Numbered from the stretch's first letter, positions 1 through 8,766 are shown. The stretch is 62,498 nt of DNA from an uncultured Candidatus Thioglobus sp. (GCA_905618925.1 CAJQTG010000037.1:1-62498); one strand, 5' to 3'. Notes: generated by a model from the letters alone, not told the origin. Numbers and translations are program-made.

Positions 1-180
1 TCAGATGAGATGTATTCTAGAAAGGTAATATGCTTTAACGATTCTGAGGTTATTGAATTAACAAGCCAATCGTACTATGTTAGTGAAAATGGAACTGTTT
101 TCCCTTCACCCAAACCTTCTGCAAAAGTAAAGCCTGATAGTGGCTTTACTTTTAGAATCAATTATAAAATAACTTTATGA
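1..180 (+). CDS. C-terminal end of an unidentified protein (cut by window edge)
   Basis: Frame 1 is open from the first base to a TGA at 178-180 and encodes the last 59 residues of a protein whose start lies outside the window. The tail is polar and beta-rich in appearance, with Ser/Thr/Lys-rich stretches and no recognisable motif. It lies 13 bp upstream of djlA on the same strand, so the two may be cotranscribed. I do not recognise the family, and the open frame alone is modest evidence for coding. Confidence 0.5.
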   Translation, partial: SDEMYSRKVICFNDSEVIELTSQSYYVSENGTVFPSPKPSAKVKPDSGFTFRINYKITL

Positions 181-193
181 AGAAGCTAATACT

Positions 194-973
194 ATGAGTT
201 GGTGGACATCAGTTTTAGGTGGAGCACTAGGCTATATGATTGGTGGGCCTTTAGGGGCGATGCTTGGCGTAGCATTCGCAGGTAACTTTTCTAAGGGTAA
301 GTCTAGTTTTCGTGGTTCTGCTAAAGATTATCTCCCTGGCGATAAACAGCGCGTTCAAGCAGCATTTTTTAGTAGTGTATTTTCAGTTATGGGCTATATT
401 GCCAAGGTAGATGGCAAGGTATCAAAATCTGAAATTTTACTAGCTCAGCAAGTTATGCAGCACATGCAGTTATCAGAAGACATGCAAAAAGTTGCAAAAG
501 AGCTATTTAACCAGGGCAAACATAAAGATTTTAACCTAGACGAAGTGCTTGAGCAGTTCCGCACTGAATGTCATAGGCGTACTCACTTAGTCAGGATGTT
601 TTTTGAGATTCAAATCCAAGCCACTTATGCGGATGGTATTTTGGATGATAAAGAGCATGATGCACTTAAATATATTGCGCAAAAATTGCACTTTCCTATT
701 AATGAGCTAAAGAGTCTGATTCAGCAGTTTTCTGCTACTAGCAAGAATACTAATAAACTAACAGTTGAAGATGCTTACGTGATATTGGGAACAGATAAAA
801 GCCTAAATGATAAAGAGCTCAAACGAGTCTATCGTAGATTATTAGCTCAGCATCATCCGGATAAGCTAGTTGCTAAAGGCTTACCAGAGGAGATGCTAAA
901 ATTAGCAAATGAAAAAACCCAAGAAATCATTAGCGCCTATGAATTGCTTAAAAAACACCGTGGTATGCGCTGA
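194..973 (+). CDS. djlA: Membrane-anchored co-chaperone DjlA
   Basis: Type III J-domain protein that stimulates DnaK at the inner membrane. The 259 residues show the family order: a short Gly-rich hydrophobic N-terminal anchor (about residues 5-30), a central TerB-like helical domain (about 50-175) and a C-terminal J domain (about 193-259) with the invariant HPD at residues 221-223. Length is close to E. coli DjlA (about 270 aa). The ATG follows the preceding partial gene by 13 bp. Missing family features: none seen. Confidence 0.95.
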   Translation: MSWWTSVLGGALGYMIGGPLGAMLGVAFAGNFSKGKSSFRGSAKDYLPGDKQRVQAAFFSSVFSVMGYIAKVDGKVSKSEILLAQQVMQHMQLSEDMQKVAKELFNQGKHKDFNLDEVLEQFRTECHRRTHLVRMFFEIQIQATYADGILDDKEHDALKYIAQKLHFPINELKSLIQQFSATSKNTNKLTVEDAYVILGTDKSLNDKELKRVYRRLLAQHHPDKLVAKGLPEEMLKLANEKTQEIISAYELLKKHRGMR

Positions 974-1025
974 TATTTTAGTCGCAATAATAGATTTTTA
1001 TTATTATCAATATGCTCAAAAATAA

Positions 1026-2153
1026 ATGATAAAAAACTTAGTCAAGTATCTATTTGGCTTATTTATTGTATTAATAATAATCGCTGTGCTGGGACATAGC
1101 GTAATTATTCCAAAACTAATACCTCTGTCAAACTTACCCACACCATCGGGCATATATAGTATTGGGACAAAAATATTTGAATGGACTGATGAGTCTCGTG
1201 ATGAGTGGTTTACAGCAGAAATTAATGATAAGCGTCGTATCGTTGTTCAGGTTTGGTACCCAAGCGAAGATACAAATTCAGCTCCAGTCCCATATTTGGT
1301 ATCTGCAGATAAGTGGCTGCCAGCTTTGAGTGGGATTTTAGAACTTCCTCAATTTCTTTTTAATCATTTACGAAATATAGAGACACACTCATTCCTAAAT
1401 GCACCTGTAAATAAACAAGTAGAAAATGCCCCTTTGGTTCTTTTTTCACATGGTATTTGGGGTATGCGTTTTCAAAATACAGCGCAGTTTGAGGCGTTAG
1501 CGAGTAGGGGTTATATTGTTGCATCTGTTGACCATGCATATGATGCAAGCCTCACACTTTTTAAAGATGGTACAAGTGCCGACTTTAGGTCTGGATATGA
1601 AGGTGAATTAAGCGAAGAGGAGTTTTGGGCGTTACGTAACCCACAACTTCAAACTCGAGTAAGTGACATACGTTTTATGATAGACACTATTGGTAGTAAA
1701 CAAAATCAAGGCGCTGAGGTTTGGACTGCCGTTGATATGAAAAACATTGGTGTTTTTGGACATTCTTATGGGGGAGCGACAAGCCTAATTGCTAGTATTC
1801 AAGATGAGCGAATTGACGCGGCTATCGCCCTAGATGGGTGGATGATACCTGTACCACTTGATGTGATTGATAAAGGATCTAATAAACCTTTTTATTATAT
1901 TGGCAGAGAGTCATGGCCTGATCCACTTAACTACCAACAGCTCAATAAGTTTCTTGAAAGAAGTTCAAACCAATCGACAATGTTCTTATCAGGGACAGAG
2001 CATTTTGATTATTCTGACGCACCTCTTTTTTCACCTTATATGCAAACATTTGGTTTGACTGGCGTAATACCTGCTAAAGAATTAGCTCAAAAACTTGAGG
2101 ATGAGATTGTTAGCTTTTTTGATAATCACCTAAATCATGAATCTAAAATTTAG
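1026..2153 (+). CDS. Alpha/beta hydrolase, PAF-acetylhydrolase/lipase-like
   Basis: A 375-residue serine hydrolase with an N-terminal hydrophobic segment (about 5-30) that could be an uncleaved anchor or signal. The nucleophile elbow is GHSYGG with Ser247. An upstream FSHG segment (about residue 140) fits the oxyanion strand seen in platelet-activating-factor acetylhydrolase-like lipases. Asp in the DGW segment (about 275) and His in the EHFDYSD segment are plausible triad partners. It stands 52 bp after djlA. The natural substrate cannot be read from the sequence; an ester or a short-chain phospholipid is likely from the family. Confidence 0.8.
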   Translation: MIKNLVKYLFGLFIVLIIIAVLGHSVIIPKLIPLSNLPTPSGIYSIGTKIFEWTDESRDEWFTAEINDKRRIVVQVWYPSEDTNSAPVPYLVSADKWLPALSGILELPQFLFNHLRNIETHSFLNAPVNKQVENAPLVLFSHGIWGMRFQNTAQFEALASRGYIVASVDHAYDASLTLFKDGTSADFRSGYEGELSEEEFWALRNPQLQTRVSDIRFMIDTIGSKQNQGAEVWTAVDMKNIGVFGHSYGGATSLIASIQDERIDAAIALDGWMIPVPLDVIDKGSNKPFYYIGRESWPDPLNYQQLNKFLERSSNQSTMFLSGTEHFDYSDAPLFSPYMQTFGLTGVIPAKELAQKLEDEIVSFFDNHLNHESKI

Positions 2154-2214
2154 ATAAACTATACAAAACAATGGGGATTCACCTCAGAGCTAAAAACACA
2201 GAATAACGAATAAT

Positions 2215-2409
2215 ATGGCAAGAGGACAAAAGTCATTCAAGCACTCTAATAATGGCCCATCAGTTACTGATGACGAAATTTATATGATGGTAATGCTCTA
2301 TACTTATCAACATAAAAGTATTGATTTTCTAGCTCGGAAATTTAATGTCAGCTCCCCAGTAGCTAAAGAAATTATAATTAGAAGTCGCTTTGGTGGTGCA
2401 TGTGGCTAA
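2215..2409 (+). CDS. Small unknown protein with a helix-turn-helix-like C-terminus
   Basis: A 64-residue protein with no clear family assignment. Residues about 36-56 (FLARKFNVSSPVAKEIII) resemble a helix-turn-helix, but there is too little sequence to be sure it binds DNA. Its last codons overlap the likely GTG start of the downstream MORN gene (stop TAA 2407-2409, GTG 2402), which suggests translational coupling. The real-gene call rests on the ATG, the overlap and the protein-like composition. Confidence 0.6.
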   Translation: MARGQKSFKHSNNGPSVTDDEIYMMVMLYTYQHKSIDFLARKFNVSSPVAKEIIIRSRFGGACG

Positions 2410-3031
2410 GATAAATATACTACCTCTAATTACTTTTATTCTTGCAAGCCAAGTTCATTCAGATCAAAGTGCTTTATTCCTTGAGGGATTAAAAGGAGTT
2501 ATCAGGATTGATTATTCAGATGGAAGTACTTACCAAGGGCAAGTTGAAGAATGCTTAATTGAATTAACTAAAACAACCTGTATGTCGGGGATGGGAATCT
2601 ATGATTTTAAAGCTGGCTCAAAATATTTTGGAAGTTTTAAGGCTAATAAGCCCAATGGCAATGGTTTATTCATTCATCTAGATGGCCAAACTTATGAAGG
2701 AGATTTTAAAGATGGCTCTATTAATGGAAAAGGCATAATGACCTATCCAGATGGTCAGAGGTATGAAGGTGGCTATAAAAATAATACGCAAAATGGTTAT
2801 GGCATTATGACTTATCCAGATGGCCGGAAATATGAGGGTGATTATAAAAATAATATGCGTAATGGTTATGGCGTTATGACCTATCAAGATAGAGGGAAGT
2901 ATGAAGAAGGCAGCAGTTATGAAGGAGAGTGGTTAGATGACAAGCGACATGGTCAAGGAGTTATGACTTATTCTAATGATGGAAGGCGTTTGAAAGGAGA
3001 GTTTAAAGATAATGTTTTTATTAGTATCTAG
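2402..3031 (+). CDS. Exported MORN-repeat protein
   Basis: A protein of about 209 residues built mostly of MORN repeats (G-x-x-x-Y-x-D-G-x-x-Y-E-G-x-x-K/D-x-G pattern); at least five units are visible from about residue 45 to the end. The frame is open from a TTG at 2390, but GTG 2402 gives a short basic N-terminus plus a hydrophobic core ending near ASQVHS, a plausible signal peptide, so I prefer it. MORN repeats mediate membrane or protein contacts in other organisms; no catalytic domain is attached here. The stop codon of the preceding gene overlaps the start, so the two are probably coupled. Confidence 0.75.
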   Translation: MAKINILPLITFILASQVHSDQSALFLEGLKGVIRIDYSDGSTYQGQVEECLIELTKTTCMSGMGIYDFKAGSKYFGSFKANKPNGNGLFIHLDGQTYEGDFKDGSINGKGIMTYPDGQRYEGGYKNNTQNGYGIMTYPDGRKYEGDYKNNMRNGYGVMTYQDRGKYEEGSSYEGEWLDDKRHGQGVMTYSNDGRRLKGEFKDNVFISI

Positions 3032-3091
3032 TTTTTTGTGAATTCTTACTCACTATAATTAGAACATTTACGATAATTTGGAGATGAACTT

Positions 3092-3784
3092 GTGGACTTA
3101 AAAATAATATATTTTGACTTACCTTTTTGGCGCGCTGAAATATCAAGACTACCTTTATTTATTGCAAATATAAAATTTGATGATGTCAGGCCTAGTGGCG
3201 ATGATTGGGATTATGCCAAAAAGAACGGGAAAATGAAAGACGGCATAATAATTCCCTTTCGTGAATTACCTGTTCTTCATATAAATGGTGAAAGTATTGG
3301 GCAAACTATGGCAATTGCAAGAATATGCGGAAAGCTTAGCGGTATGTACCCTGAGGATATTGTTGAGGCAGGCAAGGTAGATCAAATCATTGTTGCAGTA
3401 GAAAATATCAATGCGCTTTTAAGTCCTTCAATGAAAGAAAGTGATATAACGAAAAAGAAGACGATGAGAAAAGAGCTGACCTCTAATGAGCTGCCAACGT
3501 ACTTTGGATATTTGCAAGATATTTTAAGTGCCAACAACTCAGACTGGTTTGTTGGAGACAACATGACTATCGCTGATCTTGCTGTTTGGAGTCTTTTGGG
3601 GTGGATTGCTTCGGGAGTTATTGACGATATCTCAGTAGAAGTTATTCAACGTTTCGAGGGCTTAGTAAAGTTATATAACCAGATCAATGAAAACCCGCGC
3701 GTCAGAGAGTGGAAAATTAAGACCTATGATCATGATAAAGTTAGAGATGATGAGTATAGTTTTGGCATCCCAGATAGCATATAA
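3092..3784 (+). CDS. Glutathione S-transferase family protein
   Basis: A 230-residue protein with the two-domain GST layout. An N-terminal thioredoxin-like half contains a cis-Pro segment (ELPVLHINGESIGQTMAIARI) with the Glu/Ser-type residues that hold the glutathione gamma-glutamyl group. An all-helical C-terminal half follows, with the conserved N-capping motif region (MTIADLAVW, near residue 160). Start is GTG at 3092 behind a GGAG at 3080-3083. Sigma-like GSTs share the LPVL segment and the DLAVW motif. Substrate unknown. It converges with the nitrilase gene 6 bp away. Confidence 0.88.
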   Translation: MDLKIIYFDLPFWRAEISRLPLFIANIKFDDVRPSGDDWDYAKKNGKMKDGIIIPFRELPVLHINGESIGQTMAIARICGKLSGMYPEDIVEAGKVDQIIVAVENINALLSPSMKESDITKKKTMRKELTSNELPTYFGYLQDILSANNSDWFVGDNMTIADLAVWSLLGWIASGVIDDISVEVIQRFEGLVKLYNQINENPRVREWKIKTYDHDKVRDDEYSFGIPDSI

Positions 3785-3790
3785 AGACAG

Positions 3791-4564
3791 CTAATTGAGC
3801 GTTCTTGAATCATCGAGGTAGGGCAGTTTATTTCGCATTGATGAGATTTCATCTGTGTTGATCTCTACCTCGATGACCTTTTCAGTTGTTCCAGCGTTCA
3901 CATCATCAAGACCGTCCGGCCCAATAATTTTGCTCTCACCCATAAAATTTATGCCATTTAAGTTTCCAGTAGAGTTGGCATATATCACAAATATGCCATT
4001 TTCAAATGCCCTAGTTCTGCAATTATAAAGAGCTGCAGCTGGCCAATGAGATGACTGACCCGTTGGAGCGATAATCAATTCAACGCCTTGTAGAGCTAAT
4101 TTACGAATTATCTCTGGAAATTCTAATTCGTAACAAATGACGATTGCAGCTTTAATTCCATTGATAGCGATGATCGAGCTCTCACCCCCTGGTTTAAATA
4201 TCTTTGACTCATCAGCAGTAGGCGGCAACATTTTTTTACGATGGTTTGCAAGAGACATGCCCATGCTATCAAAATACTGGGCAGAATTAAAGAGATTGTC
4301 GTTATCTATTTCAGGATATCCATAAACAATAGCAGTTGAATATTTTTTTGCAAGGAGGCTTATTTTTTTTGCGTACTCTCCGTCACTCTCCTCACAAAAC
4401 TCTTTGATTTTCTCAAAGCTCCCATACCCGGAAAGAAATAGCTCAGGACATACAATTAAATCTAATGCATCATTTTTTTGTAATTGCACCTCTAGTCTTT
4501 CAATCCTCTTTAAAGGAGCTTCATCGCGCATTTTGTATTGAAATATTCCAGCACTAATTTTCAT
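3791..4564 (-). CDS. Carbon-nitrogen hydrolase (nitrilase superfamily amidase)
   Basis: Cytosolic 257-residue amidohydrolase that cleaves a non-peptide C-N bond. The Glu-Lys-Cys triad is intact: Glu41 in CPELFLSGY, Lys110 in HRKKML and Cys144 in ICYELEFPE. The length fits a single-domain aliphatic amidase, omega-amidase or N-carbamoylputrescine amidase-like member; the sequence does not decide among these. Its start overlaps the stop of the small membrane-protein gene upstream by 4 bp (ATGA), so the two form a small operon. Confidence 0.88.
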   Translation of the reverse strand: MKISAGIFQYKMRDEAPLKRIERLEVQLQKNDALDLIVCPELFLSGYGSFEKIKEFCEESDGEYAKKISLLAKKYSTAIVYGYPEIDNDNLFNSAQYFDSMGMSLANHRKKMLPPTADESKIFKPGGESSIIAINGIKAAIVICYELEFPEIIRKLALQGVELIIAPTGQSSHWPAAALYNCRTRAFENGIFVIYANSTGNLNGINFMGESKIIGPDGLDDVNAGTTEKVIEVEINTDEISSMRNKLPYLDDSRTLN

Positions 4565-4821
4565 TTTTTTGATCTCGTTTTACGAATCTTCTTTATCAAA
4601 TTATACGGCTTTATAACAATCCAATATATCCATACAGGTGCAACAACTATATAGAATATATGCCAATAAACGTTATAAAGATCAAACCAGCCAATGATGA
4701 TTTGGTTATTTAGTTTTGAGTATGTGGTCGCAATGAAAAAAGAAAACAATATCCAAAAGATACTGAGGTAAAAACTAATTCTTGTTTTTAATGAGAAACT
4801 TATCATCAGAAATGATTGCAC
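4561..4821 (-). CDS. Small two-helix membrane protein, unknown
   Basis: An 86-residue protein with two hydrophobic segments (about 15-35 and 48-70) and a strongly basic tail (IKKIRKTRSKK), so the C-terminus is probably cytoplasmic. I do not recognise a family. It is the first gene of a two-gene leftward operon with the nitrilase, overlapping it by 4 bp, and it is divergent from the dehydrogenase gene at 4875. An in-frame ATG at codon 6 is an alternative start. Confidence 0.65.
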   Translation of the reverse strand: MQSFLMISFSLKTRISFYLSIFWILFSFFIATTYSKLNNQIIIGWFDLYNVYWHIFYIVVAPVWIYWIVIKPYNLIKKIRKTRSKK

Positions 4822-4874
4822 TATATAACCTTAAGGTAACTATAATTTAATTTGCAAATTTATAGAGACTTTCG

Positions 4875-5882
4875 ATGATAAAAATATTACAAATAAGTGA
4901 GAATGATGCCTGGAATTTAGCATTTAACGCTCTTATTAAAAACCAAACTTCAGAAGATAACGCGAAAGAAGTGGCAGACGCATTAATAAATGCTGAATTT
5001 GATGGTCAAGCTGGTCACGGCCTTTCACGTATCCCATCGTATGTCGAGCAGCTAAATGCTGGAAAAGTAAAGGGTAACGTTGAGCCGTCGCTTCTAAGTT
5101 CTAAAGGAAGTGTAATAAGGGTAGATGCTAATAATGGGTTTGCTTTTCCTGCAATATCGTTAGCAATTAAAGAAATCACTACTACCTGTAAGAATTACGG
5201 TATCGCAGCCGCAAGTGTCTCTAGGTCACATCATTTTGGTCAGGCTGGAAGGCATGTTGAGCGTTTAGCAGAGCAAGGCCTTATTGGATTAATGTTTGGA
5301 AATACTCCTAAAGCGATTCCGCCATGGGGAGGCTCTAAGCCTTTATTTGGAACCAATCCAATTGCTTTTTCTGCGCCAAGAGCTAATGATGCGCCAATGG
5401 TTATTGATATGAGTCTTAGCAAAGTAGCGCGCGGTAAGGTGATGCTTGCAAATCAGCAAAATGAAAAAATTCCCGAAGGCTGGGCTATTGATGCTGAAGG
5501 CAAGCCAACGACTGATCCTAAAAAAGCGCTAGCGGGGGCAATGCTTCCAATTGGAGATGCGAAAGGTAGCGCTTTAGCGCTGATGGTAGAGGTTCTTGCA
5601 GCAGGACTTACTGGCTCTAACTTTGGTTTTGAAGCGAGCTCATTTCTTGATGCTAAGGGCGACTCACCAGGGGTTGGACAGCTAATTATTGCAATTGACC
5701 CTAGTTTTTTTGCAGGAGACACTTTTAGTGAGCGAACTGAAACTATAGTGGGTGCAATTCTTGAGCAGCCATCGACAAGGCTTCCAGGCGATAAGAGGCT
5801 GGAAAAAAGAAAACTTCGTGAAAAATCAGAGAAAATCACAATTTCTAAAGAGTTGTATGAGTCAATTAGTGCACTTACTTAG
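4875..5882 (+). CDS. Malate/L-lactate dehydrogenase family oxidoreductase (LDH2/YiaK type)
   Basis: A 335-residue NAD(P)-dependent 2-hydroxyacid dehydrogenase of the Rossmann-less LDH2/MDH2 family (relatives include ureidoglycolate, sulfolactate and 2,3-diketogulonate-type enzymes). His48 in the QAGHGLSR segment is the conserved catalytic-site histidine. The RSHHFGQAGRHVE segment (about 117-128) and the FGTNPIAF segment are family hallmarks for cofactor binding. Substrate is not predictable; sulfolactate, malate or ureidoglycolate are all seen in the family. Monocistronic in appearance. Confidence 0.88.
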   Translation: MIKILQISENDAWNLAFNALIKNQTSEDNAKEVADALINAEFDGQAGHGLSRIPSYVEQLNAGKVKGNVEPSLLSSKGSVIRVDANNGFAFPAISLAIKEITTTCKNYGIAAASVSRSHHFGQAGRHVERLAEQGLIGLMFGNTPKAIPPWGGSKPLFGTNPIAFSAPRANDAPMVIDMSLSKVARGKVMLANQQNEKIPEGWAIDAEGKPTTDPKKALAGAMLPIGDAKGSALALMVEVLAAGLTGSNFGFEASSFLDAKGDSPGVGQLIIAIDPSFFAGDTFSERTETIVGAILEQPSTRLPGDKRLEKRKLREKSEKITISKELYESISALT

Positions 5883-6049
5883 TGCTTTCTTCTAAAGATT
5901 TGCATTATTTCTTTAAATTATTCAAAAATTCTTTAAAATCAGAAATAAGTACCTAAAAAAGGAATTTTTAAATAAAAAATTAGCAGAGCTAAAAGCCTCT
6001 CAAATTGATCTATAGATAGAAAAGTAAGGAAAAAAACTAGTTCCCTGGT

Positions 6050-6055
6050 TATAAT
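6050..6055 (+). promoter_or_regulatory. -10 box ahead of the inverse-autotransporter gene
   Basis: Perfect TATAAT 32 bp before the ATG at 6088. No good -35 is visible 16-18 bp upstream, so this is a weak or activator-dependent candidate. Confidence 0.4.
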
Positions 6056-6087
6056 CTACTCACAAATTCTTCTTATAAGGCATTCGA

Positions 6088-7011
6088 ATGCAAATATCTA
6101 ATTCAAAAATAACCAATACATTGCTAAGCGCAATTTTTACAATGTCTCTTGGTTTCTCAGTAGGCGCAAGCGCAGATGACTCGGAGCAGATTAAGTCATC
6201 CCTAATGAGTAGAATGACAAGCTCTACTAGCTCTTTTGTCTCGACGGGTATTGGTGCGCTTTTAAGCCCAAACTTTAATACCGTTGAGGTCAGCACCAAC
6301 CTAAAAGAGGGTGACTCTTCAGTTGATATTGGCGTACTTAGAGCTTTTGGTGACAACCCAAACTCATTCATCTTTAACCAGATCAATCTCAATCGTTTTG
6401 ATAATAGGACAACTTTAAACCTTGGTCTTGGTTACCGAATGCTTAATGCCGATGAGACATTGATGGGCGGCGTTAACGCATTTTATGATCACGAGTTCCC
6501 GAACGATCACAAACGTAACGGCGTTGGCTTTGAGCTCATTAGTTCAGCCTTTGAGGCAAGGGTGAACTCATATCACGGCACCACAGGCTACATTAAAGAT
6601 AAGAGCAGCACCAACTCTAAAGCACTTGACGGCAGAGACATGGGCTTCAAGGTTGCGCTTCCTTACCTTCCTGGCATGATGTTTGGCATGAACGCTGTGC
6701 AGTGGAAGGGTATTGATGGCATGAAGGACAAGAAGAGCAGGAAGTACACCCTAGGCGGTTACCTCTCTGATAACGTATCGATTAGCTTTGAGCGTCATGA
6801 CTATAAAAACAAAGCGACTAAAGATAATAACAGCATTAACCTGAACTACACTTGGGGCTTTGGCGCCGAGAACACAAGACCTAAACTATTGGAGTTTGCA
6901 AGCTCGGCTTACGAACTTAAGAAGCTCGGCGATCAGCGCTATGACCTAGTCAAGCGTGAGAATAGAATCGTTAAGAAAAAATCAGGCGTTCTAACAGTGA
7001 GTGGGTACTAA
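6088..7011 (+). CDS. Inverse autotransporter (intimin/invasin-type) beta-barrel without passenger
   Basis: A 307-residue outer-membrane protein. The signal peptide ends near ASA (residue 29). The rest matches the inverse-autotransporter barrel: alternating amphipathic strands, the GGVNAFYDHEF segment (about 133-143) and, near the C-terminus, the family's post-barrel linker motif YDLVKRENRIVKKK. In intimin and invasin this motif leads into the passenger (D00/Ig-like) domains; here the protein stops about 14 residues later. No LysM or Ig domain is present. The next gene starts 1 bp after the stop and encodes an exported protein, so the passenger function may be supplied in trans. G+C looks higher by eye than in most neighbours. 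Confidence 0.85.
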   Translation: MQISNSKITNTLLSAIFTMSLGFSVGASADDSEQIKSSLMSRMTSSTSSFVSTGIGALLSPNFNTVEVSTNLKEGDSSVDIGVLRAFGDNPNSFIFNQINLNRFDNRTTLNLGLGYRMLNADETLMGGVNAFYDHEFPNDHKRNGVGFELISSAFEARVNSYHGTTGYIKDKSSTNSKALDGRDMGFKVALPYLPGMMFGMNAVQWKGIDGMKDKKSRKYTLGGYLSDNVSISFERHDYKNKATKDNNSINLNYTWGFGAENTRPKLLEFASSAYELKKLGDQRYDLVKRENRIVKKKSGVLTVSGY

Positions 7012-7012
7012 T

Positions 7013-8028
7013 ATGAAAACATTAAACGTAAATAAACTAACAATCCTGCTTGGACTCTTTTTAATCTCAGCTTTTTTACAACGAGTGCGAATGCGCTTTG
7101 TACTGTTAACGCAGACGGTGAGATTATTACACCTGCAAGTGCTGCAACCAACAAGGTAACGGACGATACCACCTCATATGATGAAAATGGTAACGTGGAT
7201 TATCAGGCCGGCACTGCAACTAATCACTGTTCGATTACACCTGACACATACAAGATAGTATTTTACAAGGTCGGTGTCTGCACAGCAGATCCTGATCTAA
7301 ACGATTTGTCGAGCTGTGAGATGTTCTTTGAGAGTGCTGCGGGTATTACGGTTGATATCAAAGCAGGCGTCAGCGCTACATTCGACATTCCAGAGTTTAC
7401 AATTACGCCAGGAACCTACCCCTTCCTATATGTTCAGCTTAGCAGTAAACTGGGTATGAAGTGGCAAGGAAGTATGTCTAATAACGTAACTGGGTCGTCT
7501 GGCACAGGCAAATATTGCTGGACTAATAATGCAGGCTTACACTCTGCTGCACCTCAATCAAATCCAGGCGCTGACCCTACTGTAACGGTAGTAACTGCTT
7601 ATGGAACCTCTTTAGCTTACAATGCCGTGACAGTGGACTGCGGTACTCTTGCAGAAGCGAATGCTGGCGTGATATTAAATTATGAGGTAATGACTAGGTT
7701 TAGTGAAGCTTATTGTTCAGCTAATCTAGCGGCTAACGGTGATAAAATGGATATGCAAGACAAAGAGGGTGTAGGGGCTTCACGCGGACAACCAACGATT
7801 AGTCTACTTACCACTGCGGATGTATTTGCTACAACCTGCACAAATTCAGCAAAAATTGCGTGGACAACGACCCTTGATACTGCATATACCATCACTGAAA
7901 ACTCCTCGTTTGAGTTGAGCATTGCGGCAACAGCGGCAAATGAGCTCGCGTTCAGTGGGGGAAATAACTTATCGATTGATAAAGTTGGGTCGGGCCCACC
8001 TAAAATCTCCCTGAACGTTACTGAATAA
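7013..8028 (+). CDS. Cys-rich exported partner protein, reading frame broken near the signal peptide
   Basis: An ATG at 7013 begins a classic signal peptide (MKTLNVNKLTILLGLFLISAF) that then runs into a stop at about 7160. The frame one base away, open to 8028, supplies the natural continuation: FTTSANALCTVNADGE, with a signal-peptidase site after SANA. Adding one T to the T6 run at 7072-7077 restores a single protein of about 338 residues. As written, the only start in the downstream frame is GTG 7195 with no signal peptide. The mature part is rich in Thr, Ser, Ala and paired cysteines and has no domain I recognise. It sits 1 bp after the barrel gene. The shift may be phase variation, a decaying gene or a sequence error. 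Confidence 0.7.
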
Positions 8029-8049
8029 ATTATTTTTATGGTGGATTTT

Positions 8050-8766
8050 CTAGCTCAAGCTAGACCTTCCGCCATCAACTGCAATTATTTGCCCTGTCAT
8101 CCAAGAACTCTCATCGCTTAGTAAAAACTTAGCAATTGATGCTGAGTCTTTCCCTTCACCAAGTCTTTTAAGTGGATGCGCCTTAGCTAACGCTTCAGCA
8201 ACAACTGGACTCTTTAGCATTGACTGAGAAATTTTCGAATTTGTTAGGCTCGGAGCAATACAGTTAACGCGAATACTTGGCGCAAACTCCGCGGCAAGTG
8301 TTACTGTTAAGCCCTCAATCGCTGCTTTTGCAGTTGCAATAATTGTATGGTTGGTAAACCCTTTTTGGGCGGCAACGGATGAGAATAAAACAATTGATCC
8401 ATTACTCTTTTTAAGCTCTTCTTGAAAACCTTGTATCGCAATAATTGCTGAGTAGAGGTTTAATTTCATACAATTATGTAAGTCATTTTCACTAACTCTT
8501 TTAAGTGGCTTTAAGTCTATTGATCCAACGCAGTATGCAATGCCCTTCACATCAAAATCTGAAGTATCTGCTTTAACCTTCTCTATAAAATTTTCTTCTA
8601 ACACATCAGCAACAGAATAAGTGCAGCCAAGATTTTCCGATAGTGATTTTAATTCATCCTCATTTCTGGCAATTAAATGCACTTCATGATCTGAGTCTGT
8701 AAGTTGCTCGGCAAGGCTTGATCCTATAGATCCAGTAGCGCCAAAAATTAGATATTTATTTGACAT
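8050..8766 (-). CDS. Short-chain dehydrogenase/reductase with an atypical active site
   Basis: A 238-residue Rossmann-fold protein. The cofactor motif is intact (GATGSIG at residues 9-15), as are Asn103 and the catalytic Ser130 in the SSVAAQ strand. The YxxxK motif reads I143-A-T-A-K147: the lysine is present but the catalytic tyrosine is isoleucine (preceding residues N-H-T-I). Some SDR subgroups lack the tyrosine, so it may be a binding or epimerase-like member or use another acid. The C-terminal GQIIAVDGG is the normal family ending. It converges on the exported partner gene 21 bp away. Confidence 0.88.
   Translation of the reverse strand: MSNKYLIFGATGSIGSSLAEQLTDSDHEVHLIARNEDELKSLSENLGCTYSVADVLEENFIEKVKADTSDFDVKGIAYCVGSIDLKPLKRVSENDLHNCMKLNLYSAIIAIQGFQEELKKSNGSIVLFSSVAAQKGFTNHTIIATAKAAIEGLTVTLAAEFAPSIRVNCIAPSLTNSKISQSMLKSPVVAEALAKAHPLKRLGEGKDSASIAKFLLSDESSWMTGQIIAVDGGRSSLS

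Noticed and set aside
5453-5839. 128-residue minus-strand frame inside the malate/lactate-dehydrogenase-family gene
   Set aside because: Antisense shadow with low-complexity Ser/Ala/Pro content.
5905-5940. Repeated TTCTTTAAA-like units after the dehydrogenase gene
   Set aside because: Two short AT-rich copies only; expected by chance at this base composition.
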